From assembly GCA_951812925.1 (NCBI GenBank), contig OX638371.1:113173124-113237123 (forward strand): a stretch of DNA of 64,000 nucleotides, written 5' to 3'. How positions within the stretch are numbered: position 1 is the stretch's first letter; the number at the start of each line of letters is the position of its first letter. Below the pieces are notes generated by a model that worked only from the letters and a program-made list of their open reading frames with translations, made no database searches and was not told the DNA's origin. The translations under genes were made by a program, and so were the position numbers. The stretch comes from Calliopum simillimum (lineage: Eukaryota; Arthropoda; Insecta; Diptera; Lauxaniidae). Shown in pieces: positions 45,992-56,585 of the stretch.

Positions 45992-47342
45992 GCCCAGGAA
46001 AATAAGACGAAAAAAGAGCTTCTGTGCGAAAAAATTCCCAGTGGAAATTTTTCACCGGAATTGTCTTTATTTATGCATGACACACAAACTGTGAAAAGTC
46101 CATTGCAAAGTCGTGTGCGCATAAAAAGTTATTAAGGCTCAAAGGTCGCTAAAATCAGGTTTTTGCAAATATCTCGGTAATGCTAACTTTTACAGAAAAA
46201 TGTTGGTCTCCAATTTTGTAGCACAAGAAATTTTCTACAATAGTACGTTAAAAGTATTTGCGTACAACTTCTAGTTTAGGAGATCACCCAATTTAATAAG
46301 TTGTTAACAGTTATGATATGAAATACTACCTATGAGTTCATATTAAAATATCTTACTTTTTAAATTGCAATAACTCTTCAATGAGAAAATAAACAAACAA
46401 AATTAAAATGCCGTTTAAAAGATAATTTAATTTTCTATATACCGTACAAAATTTTTATTTCGAACGGCTCATGACCTTAAAAATATTCTTGAATAACCGT
46501 TAAGGCTTCCAAATTACTGGTTTTTTAAGGATAACTGCGAATTGGTAAGTACTACGATAAAAAGTAATGGGACCAAATTTGTAGAGAATTACAAGATCTA
46601 CAAAAAATAAGCGATATGTGTCCACATAGAAGTAACCGTATAGAAGATATTCAATAGAAACCGGTTTTTTGGCATTTTAAGGGTTTTTTTGGAATATCTT
46701 CTAGACGGTTACTTCCATGTGTACACATATCGCTTATTTTTTGTAGATCTTGTAATTCTCTACAAATTTAGTCCCATTACTTTTTATAGTAGTACCTACC
46801 AATTCGCAGATATCCTTAAAAAACCAGTAATTTCGAAGCATTAACCGTTATTCAAGAATATTTTTAAGTTCATGAGCCGTTCGAAAAAAAAATTTTGTAC
46901 GGTATATAGAAAATTAAATTATCTTTCAAACGGCATTTTAATTTTGTTTGTACATTTTCTCATTGAAGAGTTATTGCAATTTAAAAAGTAATATATTTTA
47001 ATATGAACTCATAGGTAGTATTTCATATCATTACTGTTAACAACTTTTTAAATTGGGTGATCTCCTAAACTAGAAGTTGTACGCAAATACTTTTAACGTA
47101 TTTTTGTAGGAAATTTCCTGTGCTACAAAATTGGAGACCAACATTTTTCTGTAAAAGTTAGTATTAGCGAGATATTTGCAAAAAACTGATTTTAGCGACC
47201 TTTGAGGCTTAATAACTTTTTATGCGCACACGACTTTGCAATGGACTTTTCACAGTTTGTGTATCATGCATAAATAAAGACAATTCCGGTGAAAAATTTC
47301 CACTGGGAATTTTTTCGCAGAAAATGTCTTATTTTCCTGGGC
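45992..47342. mobile_element. 1.35-kb near-perfect palindrome (foldback element)
   Basis: Arms of about 655 bp run from GCCCAGGAAAATAAGAC inward to a loop of about 42 bp near 46649-46690. TATAATA flanks both sides (45985-45991 and 47343-47349). Since the motif is itself symmetric, the true duplication could be TAA, ATAAT or TATAATA. A related locus without the element at 48190-48230 (GTCGTATAAGTAGCATTT then TATAATATGAAAAAATTAG) shows the empty state. No coding content. Confidence 0.85.
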
Positions 47343-47395
47343 TATAATATGGAAAAAGTGGGAAATTTAACATAAAATGAAAAAATTAGATAATT

Positions 47396-48200
47396 AGTTG
47401 CTTTAAAATCAACAAAATGTTGCTGAGACATTTAAATAACAAAAATCGCCTAAAAGTCAACAAAATGTTTCTGAAACATTAAAAAATGTTGCTGAAGTAC
47501 TAATATAACAAAAGTCAATATAAAATCATCAAAATGTTGCTGGAAAATTTAAATAACAAAAACCGCCTAAAAGTCAACAAAATGTTGCTGAAACATGAAA
47601 ACAACAAAAATTGCCTTAAAGTCAGAATTACTAAATTAAGATCATCAAAATGTTGCTGAAACATTTAAATGACAAAAATCGTCTGAGTGTAAAAAAAATC
47701 TTGCTGATATATTAAATTAAAAAAATTGGCTTGAAGTCAACAAAATGTTGCTGAAGTAACAAAACAAAAATAAATAACAAAATTCGCTTTAAAATCACCA
47801 AAATGTTGCTGATACATTTAAATGACAAAAATCGTCTAAAAGTCAACAAAATGTTGCTGAAGCGTTAAAATAACAAAAATTGCCTTAAAGTCAACAAAAT
47901 GTTGCTGAAGTACTAAAATAACTTAATTCGCTTTAAAATCACCAAAGTGTTGCTGAAACATTTAAATGACAAAAATCGCCCAAAAGTCAACAAAATGTTT
48001 CTGTAGCATTAAAAATGTTGCTGAAGTTCTAAAATAACAAAAGTCGCTATAAAATGAAACATTTAAATGACCAAAATACTCTAAAAGTCAACAAAATGTT
48101 GCTGAAACATTAAAATAACAAAAATCGCCTTAAAGTCAACAAAATGTTCCTGAAACATTTAAATTAAAAAATCGTATTAAAGTCAACAAAATGTCGTATA
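47396..48200. repeat. 48-bp satellite, second block
   Basis: It has the same unit as 43195-44335 (CAACAAAATGTTGCTGAAAC and AACAAAAATCGCC). It ends in the same GTCGTAT(A/G)AGTA(G/A)CATTTTATAATAT flank that borders the palindrome, which suggests a duplicated segment. Confidence 0.85.
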
Positions 48201-48231
48201 AGTAGCATTTTATAATATGAAAAAATTAGAA

Positions 48232-48439
48232 AATATATCATGAAACGAAAAAATGTTATAGTTATCTATTGAATACAGGGTTGAAATGTACAAAAAAGAC
48301 CTTTTTTTGGGTTTGGTACATAAAGGGTTAAATAAAGAGGTCTTTATTGTATGTTAGCGGTGGCACCGCAAAAGGCAACATTTTCATTACGTACGAAGGA
48401 AGCACTAAACCCCAAAAAACAAAACGACTACAAAAAGAT

Positions 48440-48470
<31 letters not shown>

Positions 48471-50540
48471 GATCTAACTTTCTCATACCGCTTGGATGCG
48501 CAACATGAAACCTCGAGGGTACAACTTTTTCCCAAGAATTGGTCAAAAACTATTGGCAATGCATTTTGCAACTATTTTTGATATTGTTGTTGTTTTTGTT
48601 TTTAGTTTTTTCTTGCCGTAAATAAGACAAAAATGAAAGCTCAAAGAAGAAAAACAAAAACAACAACATAAATTGCCAACGCAATATAGAGAAATGTGAG
48701 CTTTTTAGTTAAAACTTTTGTTTTATTTAATGTTGCTGCTGTTGTTGCTGTTGTTCTCGTTGGCAACGTTGCATTATTATTGTTGTGATTACTGTTTACA
48801 ATTTGGGTTTTGATGTTGCCAACCAACAACTTTATGCCGCGTGGTGTTGCCACCAAAGCATTGCTGTTTGGTTTCGTTCGTTTGGTTGCATGCAGCAACG
48901 TTCTTTTCTCTAGGGAAATTCAACTCTGCTGATGCTGCAGTTTCGTACCAATGCACACATACGGGTATTACAAATACATATGTATGTATGTGCATCAATT
49001 TGCCAAAAAATCATATGTATGTATTAGGTTGCTTTCTACCGCAATAATAGCCATCTGTCCCTCTCTTCTCCCCCACTCATAACGTTACCACCACATGGGC
49101 TATTAATAATAATTTCATTTGTTCGCATTATCCTGCCATTCAAATTTGAATTAAGTTGAATTTGCAATTCATATTCATAATTGTATGAGTGAGGTGATTG
49201 TGTATGTGTGTCTGCCTTATTGTAAAACAAGCTTCTTCTGTGTGTATACATGTAAGTGATCCTTTTGTTTTTGTGTGTAGATGTAAACGCGTATGGCATT
49301 TTAAGATTTATTAGACTTTCGTTCGCTCGTTCACTCGTTCGTCCGTTCGCTTGTTCTCAGTGGTCAAACAAAGCGTAGAGGGAAATCATTCACGCAGCTG
49401 TCATGTTTGTGACAAGGGAAATGCATACTCAAACATTTAATAACACAAAAGCACTAGCTCATACATTCATTATTGTATGATTGTGTTTATTTTCGACAAA
49501 GCCATATCAAATTTGAAAGAAATTTTAATTTAAAAATCTATTTAAAATCTTCTTCAAGTGAACCAAGTGTAATTCTTTTATCAGTGTTGTAAGTGAACAT
49601 ACGCTTGTCCTCTTGCTGCATAGAAAGAACCAAATGTGACCCTTACTTGGCTCTATACTAAAAAGAAAAACACTTTGTATTAGTGACGAAACTTGGAAGA
49701 AAAAAGATGAGTGATGGCTTGAGAATGAGAGTTTGTATGCAAAGTACCATACAGTGTGTCAGGAGGAAAGTTGGCGGAGCCGCGTCAGTCTTTGCGTAGC
49801 CGGCGGCTAGCACACAACAGCAGCAGTAGCAACAGCAACGGAGTGTTCTCTCTCTCTATTAAAGGCAAAGCAGACAGGCATATTGCAGGGAAAAAATTAA
49901 CTTAAAGAGGGGAAGAGAAACACCGCACTAGACGTGAATAGCCCGATGGTGGAACAGTTGCCCACGGCTGATGTTAAGTGGTGAGAACAGACTTAAGCGC
50001 AAACCCGATGATGGATCAGTTTGTCATAGGTATGATCTCTCCCGCAGAGGCGAAATAGACATACGAAAGAAAGAAAGCACATTATTTCAAGAGAACGCAT
50101 TCAGTTTATGACGTACATTTTTTGGCTACAGGGTCATTTCATCTCAAATCGTCCAGGCAGTTTTTTGCATCCAATTTTTTTTATAGTTTCTACATTGAAA
50201 TCGATGAGACACGTATTTTTCCTTTTGCTTGATTTTGAGTTCTTTCGTCGTGGGGAATTTTTTAAAATTCGTCTACAAACTCGATTTTGCGCTATTGTCG
50301 CATGTCAATTTTCACGGAAAATGTGATAACTTTGCGAAAAAACGTCCGATCTTCGTAATTTTAAGTATGTTTGTAGCTAAGAGGTTCCTCTAAAAGAAAA
50401 AAATATGATACAGGGTATATTTCAAAAAATAATTTTTATATCGTCATTCGAAAAAAAAAAATCAAAAAATTTTTGACTTGAAAAATTTCGAATTGCATCA
50501 GTTTTTTTTTTTTCTTCATATTTTTTTTTAAATAGTCATA
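48232..50540. other. Non-coding DNA, microsatellite-rich
   Basis: CAA runs near 48440 and 48660-48760, GTATGTATG near 48980, and GTTCGCTCGTTC-like repeats near 49320. A GC-richer part at 49690-50080 lacks open frames. A patch at 48480-48550 could be read on either strand but matches nothing I know. No supported gene. Confidence 0.4.
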
Positions 50541-50819
50541 TACAGTTTGTCAAGTAATTCTTTGCAAAATGCAAATAGCCACACAAATTCAACTTTAACA
50601 TATAATTTTATTAACTAAGGCACTTTTTAAATTTTTTTTTTTACAGTTTGTTTGGAATTGTATACCCTTTCATTATAGTTAAGAAAAATAACAAAAACAA
50701 AACCAAAAACATAAGATAAGCCATAAACAAAATAAAACTACAAAATTGAAGGTGTCAATTAGTTGTTTGCAAAATGCAAACACATATTGCAAGAAGGATT
50801 TGAAATATATAGGACTGCA

Positions 50820-51119
50820 CTAATATTTTGTGTGCTTCCCATCAGCTTCCATAACAGCCTGTGACATTGATTGTACAAGTCCATTTACATCATACAATTC
50901 AGGTATCTTTACTTACTCCTCGTTGATTGCCGTTATCAAAGCGTTTCTGTTAGTTGGGTTCCACTTTCCCACTTTTTTTTTAAAAAATGCCCACAAATTT
51001 TCAATGGGATTAAGATCCGGACTTTGGGTGGGCGTGTCAATTACTTTGCTACAATTGTAGAGCAACCAGGTCCAGCACAGCAGCAATTTGTGCTTTGGAT
51101 CGTTGTCCTGATACAACTT
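50820..51119 (-). pseudogene. Tc1-like transposase, C-terminal part
   Basis: It reads KLYQDNDPKHK (second catalytic Asp), then QSPDLNPIENLWAFFKKKV with the catalytic Glu. After INEE comes an in-frame stop, then VKIPELYDVNGLVQSMSQAV to the stop at 50820-50822. The LTR inserted just upstream of the DNDPKH motif. Confidence 0.85.
51116..51119. repeat. Target-site duplication ACTT (left)
   Basis: ACTT directly precedes the 5' LTR; the same four bases follow the 3' LTR at 63112-63115. A 4-bp duplication is normal for Ty3/Gypsy integrase. Confidence 0.85.
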
Positions 51120-51135
51120 TGTGAGGAAGGATGAA

Positions 51136-51519
51136 TTATGGCCTATATTGTTCAATAGCGTCTTTGCTGATTTTATTTAATTTTTCGTAGTCAAAATTAT
51201 GATATAAAAGTCTACCCTTTGTTTCATAGACATAAACTTTATCGTTGGGGATATCGTAACCCAAAAAGGTTGTGACATTCGCTAAATTATAGCATCTCGA
51301 ATGACCCGCACGTTTTCGAGTTTGCAGTCCGCTGTTTAGTATTTTGCGTTTCTCTTGAAAGTATGTAGCAACCAAGTTGAGATATATATATGCAATTTTT
51401 TTGCTATGCGTTTTGGTAAAATAAACTCCGTTGCATTTGGGATACCCTACAGCTGGCACTTTGAGTTTTTGTTGAAAGTTACAAATGAAAAAGAAAATTT
51501 TTACTGATGGTTCATAAAA
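51136..51519 (-). other. Antisense open frame in the LTR, unknown
   Basis: About 127 codons are open on the minus strand, ending at 51136-51138. The upstream limit is a stop at about 51520, with no ATG; the longest usual start is GTG at 51459 (107 codons). The peptide has ordinary, non-repetitive composition (GYPKCNGVYFTKTHSKK; NFDYEKLNKISKDAIEQY). I recognise no family. The copy in the 3' LTR (60042-60425) is identical. It may be a captured gene fragment or chance. Confidence 0.2.
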
Positions 51520-53922
51520 TTATAGGCATATTATCGTTTATCTCGTTAGGATATTGTCACTCTTGGGTGGGATTTACGACATGGAAAATCATGGAATTTG
51601 AGCTTTAGCTATTTTAAATTTCTTATGCAAAATTAAATTTCATGCATATTATTCACTTTTGTCATATAAACTTTGCATTTGCTAGATAAATAACTTCAGA
51701 CATTGCTTTCATACTTCTGACATAACTAATTGAAAACATTTTGCAAAAGAAAACCGCCGTAGGGAACACTGAAAATGTTTCGGAAATATATTATAATCGG
51801 TGTAAAAATAAAGTTTCGCATAAATGGGTATGGGCATAGTACTTAGTAGTCGGTGTGACCGATTATAAATTCGGATCAAACCGAGTACCGTACGGTCATT
51901 TGGTCATTTGGCAAGTTGCACATGCATAGCCTTAGACCTTCAGAGAAAATTATTTCTCTGCCATTTTGGCGATCACCTCGAAAAGCTTGCAGTACGTGTA
52001 ATTTGGACGTGAGAAAATTCAAAAAAAATACATATATTTCAAAAACGTGGTTTTCTTCACCAAAAGGTGACACGCGTTATACTAAAAAGTTGATTAAAAT
52101 TCATCACTATTGCAACTAAATTTTACTGGTTATTGAGGACCTCAAATTCATAGCAGTGGAATTTAAGAAAATTTGCATTGCTTTTCTACCAACATTGCGG
52201 AGCGCCCTGTGTGTCTTGCGTAGCCACAGGAGTCGCTCCAGTGTTAATAAGATCCATTTCGACACTTAGCGTCCAGCAAAATTCACGCTGTGCAAGAGCA
52301 GTCACCATTTTGTATGCTGAACATATATGCATGATAAAGCTGTCCACAAATTAAATTTCATGTCAAGGCGGTCTACAAATTTAAATTTGCAAAAGTCACA
52401 CGGATTTTCATTGTTAAAAGAATCACCACAAATTTATGGTCTTAGATGATCTTGAAACTAAAGATTAAATTAGTTAAAAATTAAATTTTATCCATCACTC
52501 GTTTCAAAAACAAAAATTGGAAGTCAGAAGAATATATTAACATCTTGATACGGTGGGGCATAAAGACTCGCTTAGCCTATTCTTCTGAATCTTCGTAAAA
52601 AAATAGAGAAATATCTTAAAATTAGAATTCGTCAAAATATTTTAATGTAAATACTTACTGGTTCTAAAGAGTCCTATTAAACTTAATTGTTACCGCGATT
52701 TAGAATCTAACTTAACTTAACTTAAACTTAAAAATTATGCATTCATAAAGTTGTTTAGATTTATAGAATATTTCGTATTGGTGATAAATATGAATACCCT
52801 AAAAAAAAAAAAAAAAAAAATAAATTAATCTTAGAATCATAATTAATATTATTGTAATTAAAACTTAATTTGGCTAAAGAGATTACTCAGATAAAAAAAT
52901 GAATTAATACTTAAAATATTAATAACTTACTTAAATCTAATGAATTTAAAATCGAAAAATCTAAATCTAAAATTACTCTAAGAAAGGTTAACGTACATTA
53001 ATAGAAAAGGTGTATTCCATTTCATAATGTGGTAATTGCATTGCATCTAATAATTTGTAAGATACTTTCATCTGTGCCAAACGTCAGTTCATCGTGCGGA
53101 TCAACGAAGGCCTTCAGAGATCAGCAGAGAGCAGAGATTAAAGGTATGAATTGGTTTTATATGGTGAAATTCTAAATTAGTTTATGTTTTATTTGCAATG
53201 TTTCAATTCAATCATACCACCTAAGTGTTAATCAGTGTTTGCTTGTTTCGCGTAAGAAAAGTAAAGAGAGAGGTGAATATAAGATTTCCACTCTCACTGC
53301 AGTAGCTTTTGCTATTCCATTTTACACTAGTTCCTAAAGGTGTAAATTCACCTTTCGTTGTCTAGGGCCCATGCTAGTAAAGTTTTTTTTTTTTTGTTGA
53401 TTTTAGTAACAAGTACAGTAAACGCTGGTTAACGCGATTCGTAAATATAAGTTAAATACTTTTTCTTACAAATTACTCGCAATTTTTTTTGAATTCATTA
53501 TTTTTATAGAATTAAGGAATAGATAAGAGCATTATTCAATCTTCAAATGCAATGAATTGCGAATATAGGATATATCTAGAACACCCATTTTAAGATTGAA
53601 GTAGTGCAGTATTTATTAAGATTTATGTATTGTTATAAAACACTTACTGTGGTAACTTTCATTTTGAAATTCACACGAGCTATTAACTTTAAAATATGTG
53701 GCTAATTTGTACTAATGTTTATTAAATTTTTGAATATGAATTGCTAAATTTTTCATTATTTTACCATCTAGAGGCTATGTAGGTTAGGTTGGGAGAGGAT
53801 CTTAAGATCTCACAAGGGTTATTGAAATTAACCATTTTTATTCGATAACAGGATGGGCGGGTTGAGACGAAGAAGACAACAACACCAATGTTCTTCTTCT
53901 CTTTTCATACCAAGGTCGCGTG

Positions 53923-53956
53923 TATAAGATAGTTGTGCAGATACGAATGTTCAGTT
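53923..53956 (+). promoter_or_regulatory. LTR core promoter (TATA and initiator), 5' LTR
   Basis: TATAAGA at 53923-53929 is followed 30 bp later by TCAGTT (53951-53956), the arthropod initiator. Further TCAGTT repeats follow to 53995. A start here would give a U3 of about 2.83 kb and an R-U5 of about 0.25 kb. Confidence 0.6.
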
Positions 53957-54212
53957 TTAGTTTCAGTTTCTAGTTCAGTTTCTAGTCAGTTTTTCATCAT
54001 AATCACTAAGTTTAGAATCGAATTTTTGGATTTCCCAACACTTTGCCTATCTGCACCTTATCTTGATTATGTTTCATTTATTTCGTGAATAGAGGCAACA
54101 CCCACCCCCATTTTCCCTGAGCTAAGCTGAAGCAGAGCTAGGCGTGCAGAGCCCGCTTCGACGTCACGGAACAAAAATGTTTATTTATCTACTCAAATCG
54201 TTACATAATTAA

Positions 54213-54230
54213 TGGCGCCCAACGTGGGGC
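54213..54230 (+). other. Primer-binding site for tRNA-Lys
   Basis: TGGCGCCCAACGTGGGGC, 7 bp downstream of the 5' LTR, is complementary to the 3' end of insect tRNA-Lys(CTT) as I recall it (18 of 18). This fixes the LTR end and the element's direction. Confidence 0.85.
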
Positions 54231-55010
54231 ATAGGATATCGCTTTTAAAAAAATTTTTCCAACACCTGGAAAACTACTATTCTCGCCCCATTGCTTAATA
54301 TCCCATCATATTTTCCTTTTCCCTCGTCCAAAATTCCTTTAAGTAATATAATATTTTTTTTTTTTTCTCTTTGTTCTCCTTTAAAAACATTTAGTAAATT
54401 TATCTCGATTAGCTTTTCTTTTTGGAAATGCAGAGGTCTGGCTAGCTCGGATTCTGACCGAAAGAATACTTATTATCGTATACAAATGATTTTCCGGTTT
54501 ATTTTGTTTAAAACTTAGTACTGCTTGTTTTTTTTGAATCTGCATGACTAGTGCCTATTTGGTCATGTACGAAATACAGCAACGTTCTAATGTTTTTCTA
54601 CTTTTTTTTTGGAATTGGCTCTTAAGTTTTTTTACTTTGAGATTGTATTGTATCTGTAGATTTACGGTTATAAACTCGTTAAAAATTTTGACCAATTTCT
54701 AATTTAATTTTCCCTTTATAGTTTTTTTGGTTTAACTTCTATGTCCACACAACTTACAGTGATCTTGGTATGTTAATTTTGTGTCCTCCTAGATTACCTA
54801 CAATTAAGTCCTCAAATGATGGTAAAATAAATTTTTTCTTGTATATTAAACATTTTTCTTTTTATATATCGTTCTTGAAATTTACGTTTGACGGAAATTT
54901 TAAGTACGTACAAAAATTTTGTACTCTTACATTTTACGTTTTCTCGAAAAATTTTATCGTTGATATTCAGTTTATCGGGGTTACTCAATAGTTCGCTTCG
55001 GTACGTCTAA
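54231..55010 (+). other. Untranslated leader of the retrotransposon
   Basis: About 780 bp between the primer site and gag, T-rich, with short open frames (54291-54518, 54770-54991) that I do not consider genes. Packaging signals would be expected here but cannot be read from sequence. Confidence 0.5.
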
Positions 55011-56585
55011 ATGATAATGCCAGTCACTCGCAGTTCAGAAGATATTCCCAGTCAAGTAGCAGAAGCTTCTGCTAATGAGACTCTGTGTCCCATTTGCAGT
55101 GAGATACTAGGGAGCGATGGTAATAAAGTAGAAACTCCATGTAGACACAAGTTCCACAGCATTTGCCTTAGCACATGGTTGGAAAATAATTCCACTTGTC
55201 CCGTTTGTAGACAATTTTGTAATACATCCGAATTGACAGATATTCGGGTTACAGACCTTAATATGCCAGTTCAATCTAGCGGTGCAAATCGGAGTAGAGG
55301 TGGTGCAATTTCGCGTGACCGACCTCAGACTCGAATGTATGCTCGTATGCAAGCTTCGAGTGCTGCAAGCCATCAAACTCAAGGATTTCCACACCAAAGT
55401 CCACGTCCGAGGCGCAATGATTCACCTGGACGTTTACATCAAAACCAGATTAGTGAAGATAGAGTTCACGAACTTATTTCAAACTCTTTGCATAGTTTTC
55501 GCAATGAAGTTGCTTCAACTATTTCTAACGAGTTGCAAACCTTATTCAGAAATTTAAATTTGAACGCAAATTCACGTCCGGTACCAGCCAATACTCCTCA
55601 AGAGGATCCCCTCTCATTTGAACGAAATGTTCCTCCCAGAATTTATCAACCTAATGACCAACCAAACGAATCACACCGGCCAAATCGTTCTTTTGCTGCT
55701 TCTGATCGACTTTCCATGTCCAACGAACGCATTTCGAAAATAATTTACAATTGGCACATACAATTTAATGGCTCGTCAGATGATATTAGCGTGGACGAAT
55801 TCATTTATAGAATAAATATGTTAACGTCAGTTCACCTAAACGGTAACTTTAACGTCCTTTGCCAACATGTGCATTCCCTTTTCGAGGGTAAGGCCAAGCA
55901 ATGGTTTTGGCGCTATCATCGGCAAGAGGATAATATAGACTGGTTCGAGTTATGCGAAGCATTACGTAGGCAATACAAACACTTTACGACCGATTTCGAT
56001 ATAAAAGACGACATTCGTAAACGAAAGCAAAAAAGTTCAGAATCTTTCGATGTCTATTTAGACGAAGTAGTAGGTATGTGTGATCGTCTAAGGGTTCCTA
56101 TGAGCGAGAATGAACTGGTAGAAACAATAATTCGAAATTTAAAGCCAGACTTACGCCACGAGCTACTGCATTTTAATTTTAATAGCATTTCGGATCTAAG
56201 GCGCGAAGTTTATAAGCATGAAAAATTTCTGAAGGATATTCAGTTCACTTCTTTTCCACGACAATTTGCTTCACGGAAACACGTTTCAGAAATTTACCAC
56301 GAACCAGATTCTTTAGAAAATTGTTCGACTCATGCAGAAAATGTTTCTAATGATGATGTCGAAATCAATGCGATAAGCAAATCCCCTTTGAAATGTTGGA
56401 ACTGTGAAGAAGATGGTCACGGTTACCAGGAATGCCTTCAACCGCGGCGCATATTTTGTTATGGATGTGGGGCAGTAGATATTTATAAACCTACTTGTCC
56501 CAAATGTTCCCCTAAGGCGGAAAACTTCTTAGCGGATGTTCGACAGCGGAAAAACGGACGTCCGCCGATGCGTCCTCGGATGTAA
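55011..56585 (+). CDS. Gag polyprotein with N-terminal RING-H2 finger
   Basis: 524 residues from ATG 55011; a second in-frame ATG at 55017 is equally possible. Residues 26-66 form a RING-H2 finger with exact spacing: C26-x2-C29-x14-C44-x-H46-x2-H49-x2-C52-x10-C63-x2-C66. Trp56 and Pro64 sit at positions that help bind E2 enzymes in active ligases. Residues about 80-245 are Ser/Pro/Arg/Asn-rich and probably disordered. Residues about 248-410 match the retrotransposon Gag (capsid) fold (FEGKAKQWFW; RRQYKHFTTDFDI). Residues 462-475 are a CCHC zinc knuckle (CWNCEEDGHGYQEC). A second motif at 483-499 (CYGCGAVDIYKPTCPKC) has Ile in place of His. Gag should build the particle and bind RNA. The RING suggests ubiquitin-ligase activity, which is an inference. 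Confidence 0.93.
   Translation: MIMPVTRSSEDIPSQVAEASANETLCPICSEILGSDGNKVETPCRHKFHSICLSTWLENNSTCPVCRQFCNTSELTDIRVTDLNMPVQSSGANRSRGGAISRDRPQTRMYARMQASSAASHQTQGFPHQSPRPRRNDSPGRLHQNQISEDRVHELISNSLHSFRNEVASTISNELQTLFRNLNLNANSRPVPANTPQEDPLSFERNVPPRIYQPNDQPNESHRPNRSFAASDRLSMSNERISKIIYNWHIQFNGSSDDISVDEFIYRINMLTSVHLNGNFNVLCQHVHSLFEGKAKQWFWRYHRQEDNIDWFELCEALRRQYKHFTTDFDIKDDIRKRKQKSSESFDVYLDEVVGMCDRLRVPMSENELVETIIRNLKPDLRHELLHFNFNSISDLRREVYKHEKFLKDIQFTSFPRQFASRKHVSEIYHEPDSLENCSTHAENVSNDDVEINAISKSPLKCWNCEEDGHGYQECLQPRRIFCYGCGAVDIYKPTCPKCSPKAENFLADVRQRKNGRPPMRPRM

Larger units (their letters stand above)
51120..54205 (+). repeat. 5' LTR, 3086 bp
   Basis: It starts TGTGAGGAAGGATG and ends CTCAAATCGTTACA (TG...CA). 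It is matched at a constant 8906-bp offset by the 3' LTR, including a poly-A run of 20 at 52801-52820. No differences were seen in the stretches compared. It holds an internal TATA/Inr promoter and, on the opposite strand, an open frame. Confidence 0.95.

Noticed and set aside
43195..48200. CRISPR-like array
   Set aside because: The 48-bp units are contiguous diverged satellite repeats without constant repeat/unique spacer structure, in a eukaryotic context.
48480..48550. Additional receptor exon on the minus strand (acceptor CCAATAG, donor GTATGA)
   Set aside because: The phase would fit the exon at 45054, but the encoded residues do not resemble an IR ligand-binding lobe, and the plus strand is equally open.
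51876..52119. Overlapping sense and antisense frames in the LTR
   Set aside because: Short, mutually complementary and without recognisable features; repeated at 60782-61025 only because the LTR is repeated.
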